Positions 48,375 through 50,435 of a stretch of DNA of 50,435 nt are shown piece by piece. Location: positions 1 through 50,435 of the forward strand of contig CAMPAN010000001.1 in assembly GCA_946631895.1 (NCBI GenBank). Reading direction: 5' to 3'. The stretch is from an uncultured Clostridia bacterium (GTDB taxonomy: Bacteria; Bacillota; Clostridia; Christensenellales; CAG-138). Made by a program: the position numbers and the translations under genes. The notes beneath the pieces are model-generated. The model was given only the letters and a program-made list of their open reading frames with translations. It was not told the DNA's origin and searched no databases. How positions within the stretch are numbered: position 1 is the stretch's first letter; each line of letters starts with the position of its first letter.

Positions 48375-48402
48375 ATTATACCATGCCGGCAGAAAAAAGC
48401 AA
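48375..48402 (-). promoter_or_regulatory. Promoter of rpmE
   Basis: On the minus strand TTGCTT (48402-48397) and TATAAT (48380-48375) are 16 bases apart. Confidence 0.75.
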
Positions 48403-48431
48403 GAAAAATTTTTGCGTTTTTCAAACTTTTT

Positions 48432-50144
48432 TTACTGCCCGTAGCGGTTCTGCTGTGCGTGCGAAGAAGTGAAGCCTTCTTTCTCGAAAATACGGACCCA
48501 GTCCTTGAGCCGAATGAGGAAATCTTCGTTGTTTGAGGTTTTATCCATCATGTTGACAAGGTTTTCGGTGACGTCACCGGAACCGCCGTTTGCCAGCATT
48601 TTTCGCAGCATACGGACGCCTTCGAGCTCCTGCTTGGTGAGCAGCAGATCGTCTCTGCGCGTACCGGATTTGTACACGTCGATCGCGGGGAAGATGCGCT
48701 TCTCGGAAAGCCTGCGGTCGAGGTGGATCTCCATGTTGCCGGTGCCCTTGAATTCCTCATAGACGATATCATCCATGCGGCTGCCGGTCTCGACCAAAGC
48801 CGTTGCAATGACAGTCAGGCTGCCGCCGTTCTCGATGTTTCGCGCAGCGCCAAAGAAACGTTTCGGCTTGTGCAGCGCGCCTGGATCCATACCGCCGGAA
48901 AGCGTTCTGCCGGTCGGAGGGATGACCAGGTTATAGGCGCGTGTGAGGCGGGTGAGCGAGTCCAGAAGAATCACGACATCGCGTCCGTCCTCGACCAGAC
49001 GCATGGCGCGTTCCTGTACCATTTCGGCAATACGCGTGTGATGCTCGGGCAGTTCGTCGAACGTAGATGCAACAACCTCGCCTTTGATGCTGCGGCGCAT
49101 GTCGGTGACCTCTTCGGGACGTTCGTCGATCAGCAGGACGATAAGATGCGTGTCGGGATAGTTCTCGGTAATGCCGTTTGCGATCTGCTTCAATAGCGTC
49201 GTTTTGCCGGCTTTCGGCTGCGAAACGATCATGGCACGCTGTCCTTTGCCGATCGGCGCGATCAGATCAATAAGGCGAACGGAGAGGTTGTTGACACGAC
49301 CGGGCGTTTCGAGCGTATAGCGTTCGTTCGGAAAGATGGGGACGAGGTCTTCATAATTGACGCGGTTCAGCGCGTTCTCGTCCGGATCCTTTCCGTTGAC
49401 ACGGTCTACAAACAGGAGCGCTTCGTATTTGTCGCCTTCGCGGCGCGCGCGGGTACGACCTTCCACAAAATCGCCGTTTTTGAGATTGCAGCGCCGAATC
49501 TGCGCATTTGCAACATAGACGTCGTTAGGACCGGCGTCATAGTTGGAAACACGCAGAAACCCGTAGCCCTCCATAATTTCCAGGACACCCGCCGCCGTTC
49601 CCGTTTCCGGAGGCTGTGCCGGTTCAACGGGCTTTTCGAATTTCTGATCGCCTTCCGGCGCATGATACTGCGGACGGTTTCCCTGGCGGTAACCGCGGTT
49701 TTGATTCTGCCGCCCGTTCTGCTGACGGTAATTGTTGTGCTGATACCGGTTTCGCTGTTCAGCGTTCGTATGCTCCTGTACCTTTTCGGATTCGTCAACC
49801 GGCTTTTCGTTCTGTTCGACAAGCGGTTTGACCAAAGTCTGCGGTTGATCGGAAGCCTGCTCCAGTTCGGAAACGACAGCTTCCGGCAAAGGAGCTTCGA
49901 CGTCGGGAGCAGCCGCCTTTGCGGGACGTCCGCGTTTTTTAAGCTGAGGCTTCTCTTTGGCGGGGGAAATCTCTTCGCTTTTCTCTTTTGCCGGTCTGCC
50001 GCGCTTTTTCTTTTCCGGCGCGGGAGCCTGCAGCATTTCGATCAGCTGCGCTTTTTTGTATTTGCGATAAGAGGGAATACCGTGCTGCTTTGCAAGATTG
50101 TACAGCTCGGTGATCGTCAATGCTTCCAATTCGGGTAGATTCAC
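48432..50144 (-). CDS. rho: Transcription termination factor Rho with a long disordered insertion
   Basis: Rho is the hexameric RNA helicase that ends transcription. From GTG 50144 (GGAGG six bases upstream) the product is 570 residues, against about 420 in Escherichia coli. Residues 1-38 are the helical Rho N-terminal domain ([18 protein letters not shown]). Residues 40-180 are a disordered insertion with two AT-hook-like RGRP cores (48-51 and 71-74), an acidic segment and a Q/N/R/Y-rich stretch (127-161). The RNA-binding cold-shock domain starts near 183 ([14 protein letters not shown]). The ATPase has Walker [26 protein letters not shown] and [13 protein letters not shown]. The 17 codons upstream of 50144 lack homology. 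Confidence 0.96.
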   Translation of the reverse strand: MNLPELEALTITELYNLAKQHGIPSYRKYKKAQLIEMLQAPAPEKKKRGRPAKEKSEEISPAKEKPQLKKRGRPAKAAAPDVEAPLPEAVVSELEQASDQPQTLVKPLVEQNEKPVDESEKVQEHTNAEQRNRYQHNNYRQQNGRQNQNRGYRQGNRPQYHAPEGDQKFEKPVEPAQPPETGTAAGVLEIMEGYGFLRVSNYDAGPNDVYVANAQIRRCNLKNGDFVEGRTRARREGDKYEALLFVDRVNGKDPDENALNRVNYEDLVPIFPNERYTLETPGRVNNLSVRLIDLIAPIGKGQRAMIVSQPKAGKTTLLKQIANGITENYPDTHLIVLLIDERPEEVTDMRRSIKGEVVASTFDELPEHHTRIAEMVQERAMRLVEDGRDVVILLDSLTRLTRAYNLVIPPTGRTLSGGMDPGALHKPKRFFGAARNIENGGSLTVIATALVETGSRMDDIVYEEFKGTGNMEIHLDRRLSEKRIFPAIDVYKSGTRRDDLLLTKQELEGVRMLRKMLANGGSGDVTENLVNMMDKTSNNEDFLIRLKDWVRIFEKEGFTSSHAQQNRYGQ

Positions 50145-50224
50145 AAATTGCCTCCGGTATAAATGATTGATTTGATTGCTGGATGGATAAAACAAGATAG
50201 TAAAGAACGGATTGACTGATACCT

Positions 50225-50253
50225 ATTTTATGGGTGAAAAAAAGACTTGTCAA
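50225..50253 (-). promoter_or_regulatory. Promoter of rho
   Basis: On the minus strand TTGACA (50253-50248) and TAAAAT (50230-50225) are 17 bases apart, about 80 bases before the GTG. Confidence 0.8.
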
Positions 50254-50257
50254 GCAT

Positions 50258-50265
50258 TTCGACAA
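50258..50265 (-). promoter_or_regulatory. Perfect Spo0A box next to the rho -35 element
   Basis: On the minus strand TTGTCGAA, flanked as TTTGTCGAAA, ends four bases before the rho -35 TTGACA. The eight bases match the 0A-box consensus exactly. Confidence 0.5.
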
Positions 50266-50314
50266 AAATAGCGAAGTTTCGTATTCGATTTTTGCGTAGG
50301 AGCAGAATGCGGCG

Positions 50315-50322
50315 CATACAAT
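50315..50322 (+). promoter_or_regulatory. Sigma-E-type -10 element of yabP
   Basis: CATACAAT is an exact match to the sigma-E -10 consensus CATACAMT, 25 bases before the yabP ATG. The -35 region is poor (GCGTAGG at 50294-50300, spacing 14). yabP is a sigma-E gene in Bacillus. Confidence 0.55.
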
Positions 50323-50347
50323 GCATCAAAGACAGGGAGGTGTCTGT

Positions 50348-50435
50348 ATGGAAAAACATGAAAAGGAACTGATGCAGCCTTCCGCGCACAGCTTACTGAT
50401 CGAAGGACGCAGAAAGATGCGCATCACCGGCGTGG
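50348..50435 (+). CDS. yabP: Sporulation protein YabP (3' partial)
   Basis: The first 29 codons are present before the window ends. The translated start includes HSLLIEGRRKMRITGV, which matches the YabP family opening H.(V/L)...NR..L..TGV. YabP with YabQ is needed for spore cortex formation in the mother cell. GGGAGG lies seven to nine bases upstream, after a sigma-E-like -10. It is divergent from rho. Confidence 0.8.
   Translation, partial: MEKHEKELMQPSAHSLLIEGRRKMRITGV

Overview
The window is chromosomal DNA from an endospore-forming member of the Clostridia (Firmicutes), most likely an uncultured anaerobe. The evidence is a dense set of sporulation genes (spoIIE, spoIIGA, sigE, sigG, the whole spoIIIA operon, spoIVB, a spo0A relative and the start of yabP) inside the classic Firmicutes run nusB-xseA-xseB-ispA-dxs-tlyA-nadK-argR-recN-spoIVB-spo0A. 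Strong Shine-Dalgarno sites, many 4-base ATGA overlaps and simple hairpin-plus-U terminators fit the same assignment. Base composition is moderate, so the strands opposite real genes carry many long spurious reading frames. No phage, insertion sequence, CRISPR array or rRNA is visible.

Layout. 1-1.3 kb: 3' part of sdaAA and convergent tmk. 1.6-6.1 kb: a compact spoIIE-spoIIGA-sigE operon facing sigG, which lies on the opposite strand. 6.1-12.9 kb: accessory envelope genes (a metallophosphoesterase lipoprotein, an unknown lipoprotein, two acetyltransferases, a mntP operon with two tandem phosphodiester-glycosidase-like proteins) and two tRNA genes (Thr-CGU, Pro-CGG). 13-18 kb: ttcA-like gene, NTPase, an E2-acyltransferase-like gene and a U32 peptidase. 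18.1-22.6 kb: spoIIIAA-AH. 22.7-34.5 kb: Asp23/AmaP cluster, then nusB through spoIVB. 34.5-35.7 kb: the spo0A-like gene. 35.8-40.9 kb: deoB-punA, yajC, a transglutaminase-like surface protein and a TIGR04086 membrane protein. 40.9-44.4 kb: malQ, psuG and a secreted dockerin-NlpC/P60 protein. 44.4-50.1 kb: minus-strand block rho, rpmE, ansA, alaS and an unknown gene. The window ends in yabP.

The main interest is that the sporulation machinery departs from the textbook arrangement in several ways. The gene at the spo0A locus encodes a degenerate receiver followed by two Spo0A-type DNA-binding domains in one chain. spoIIE is translationally coupled to spoIIGA-sigE. sigG is inverted and meets sigE tail-to-tail at a single palindrome, TCATGA, that provides both stop codons. 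SpoIIIAF is cut down to its two membrane segments. SpoIIGA reads 57 codons into sigE. Together these suggest a lineage in which initiation and compartment-specific sigma control have been rewired.

Other notable points are three start codons placed 6-7 bases after a -10 element with no ribosome binding site (candidate leaderless mRNAs), many -35 boxes of the form TTGCNN, a Rho factor with AT-hook and Q/N-rich insertions, and a short alanyl-tRNA synthetase resembling the candidate-phyla type. All functional calls come from reading the sequence and recalled family knowledge. No database search was run.
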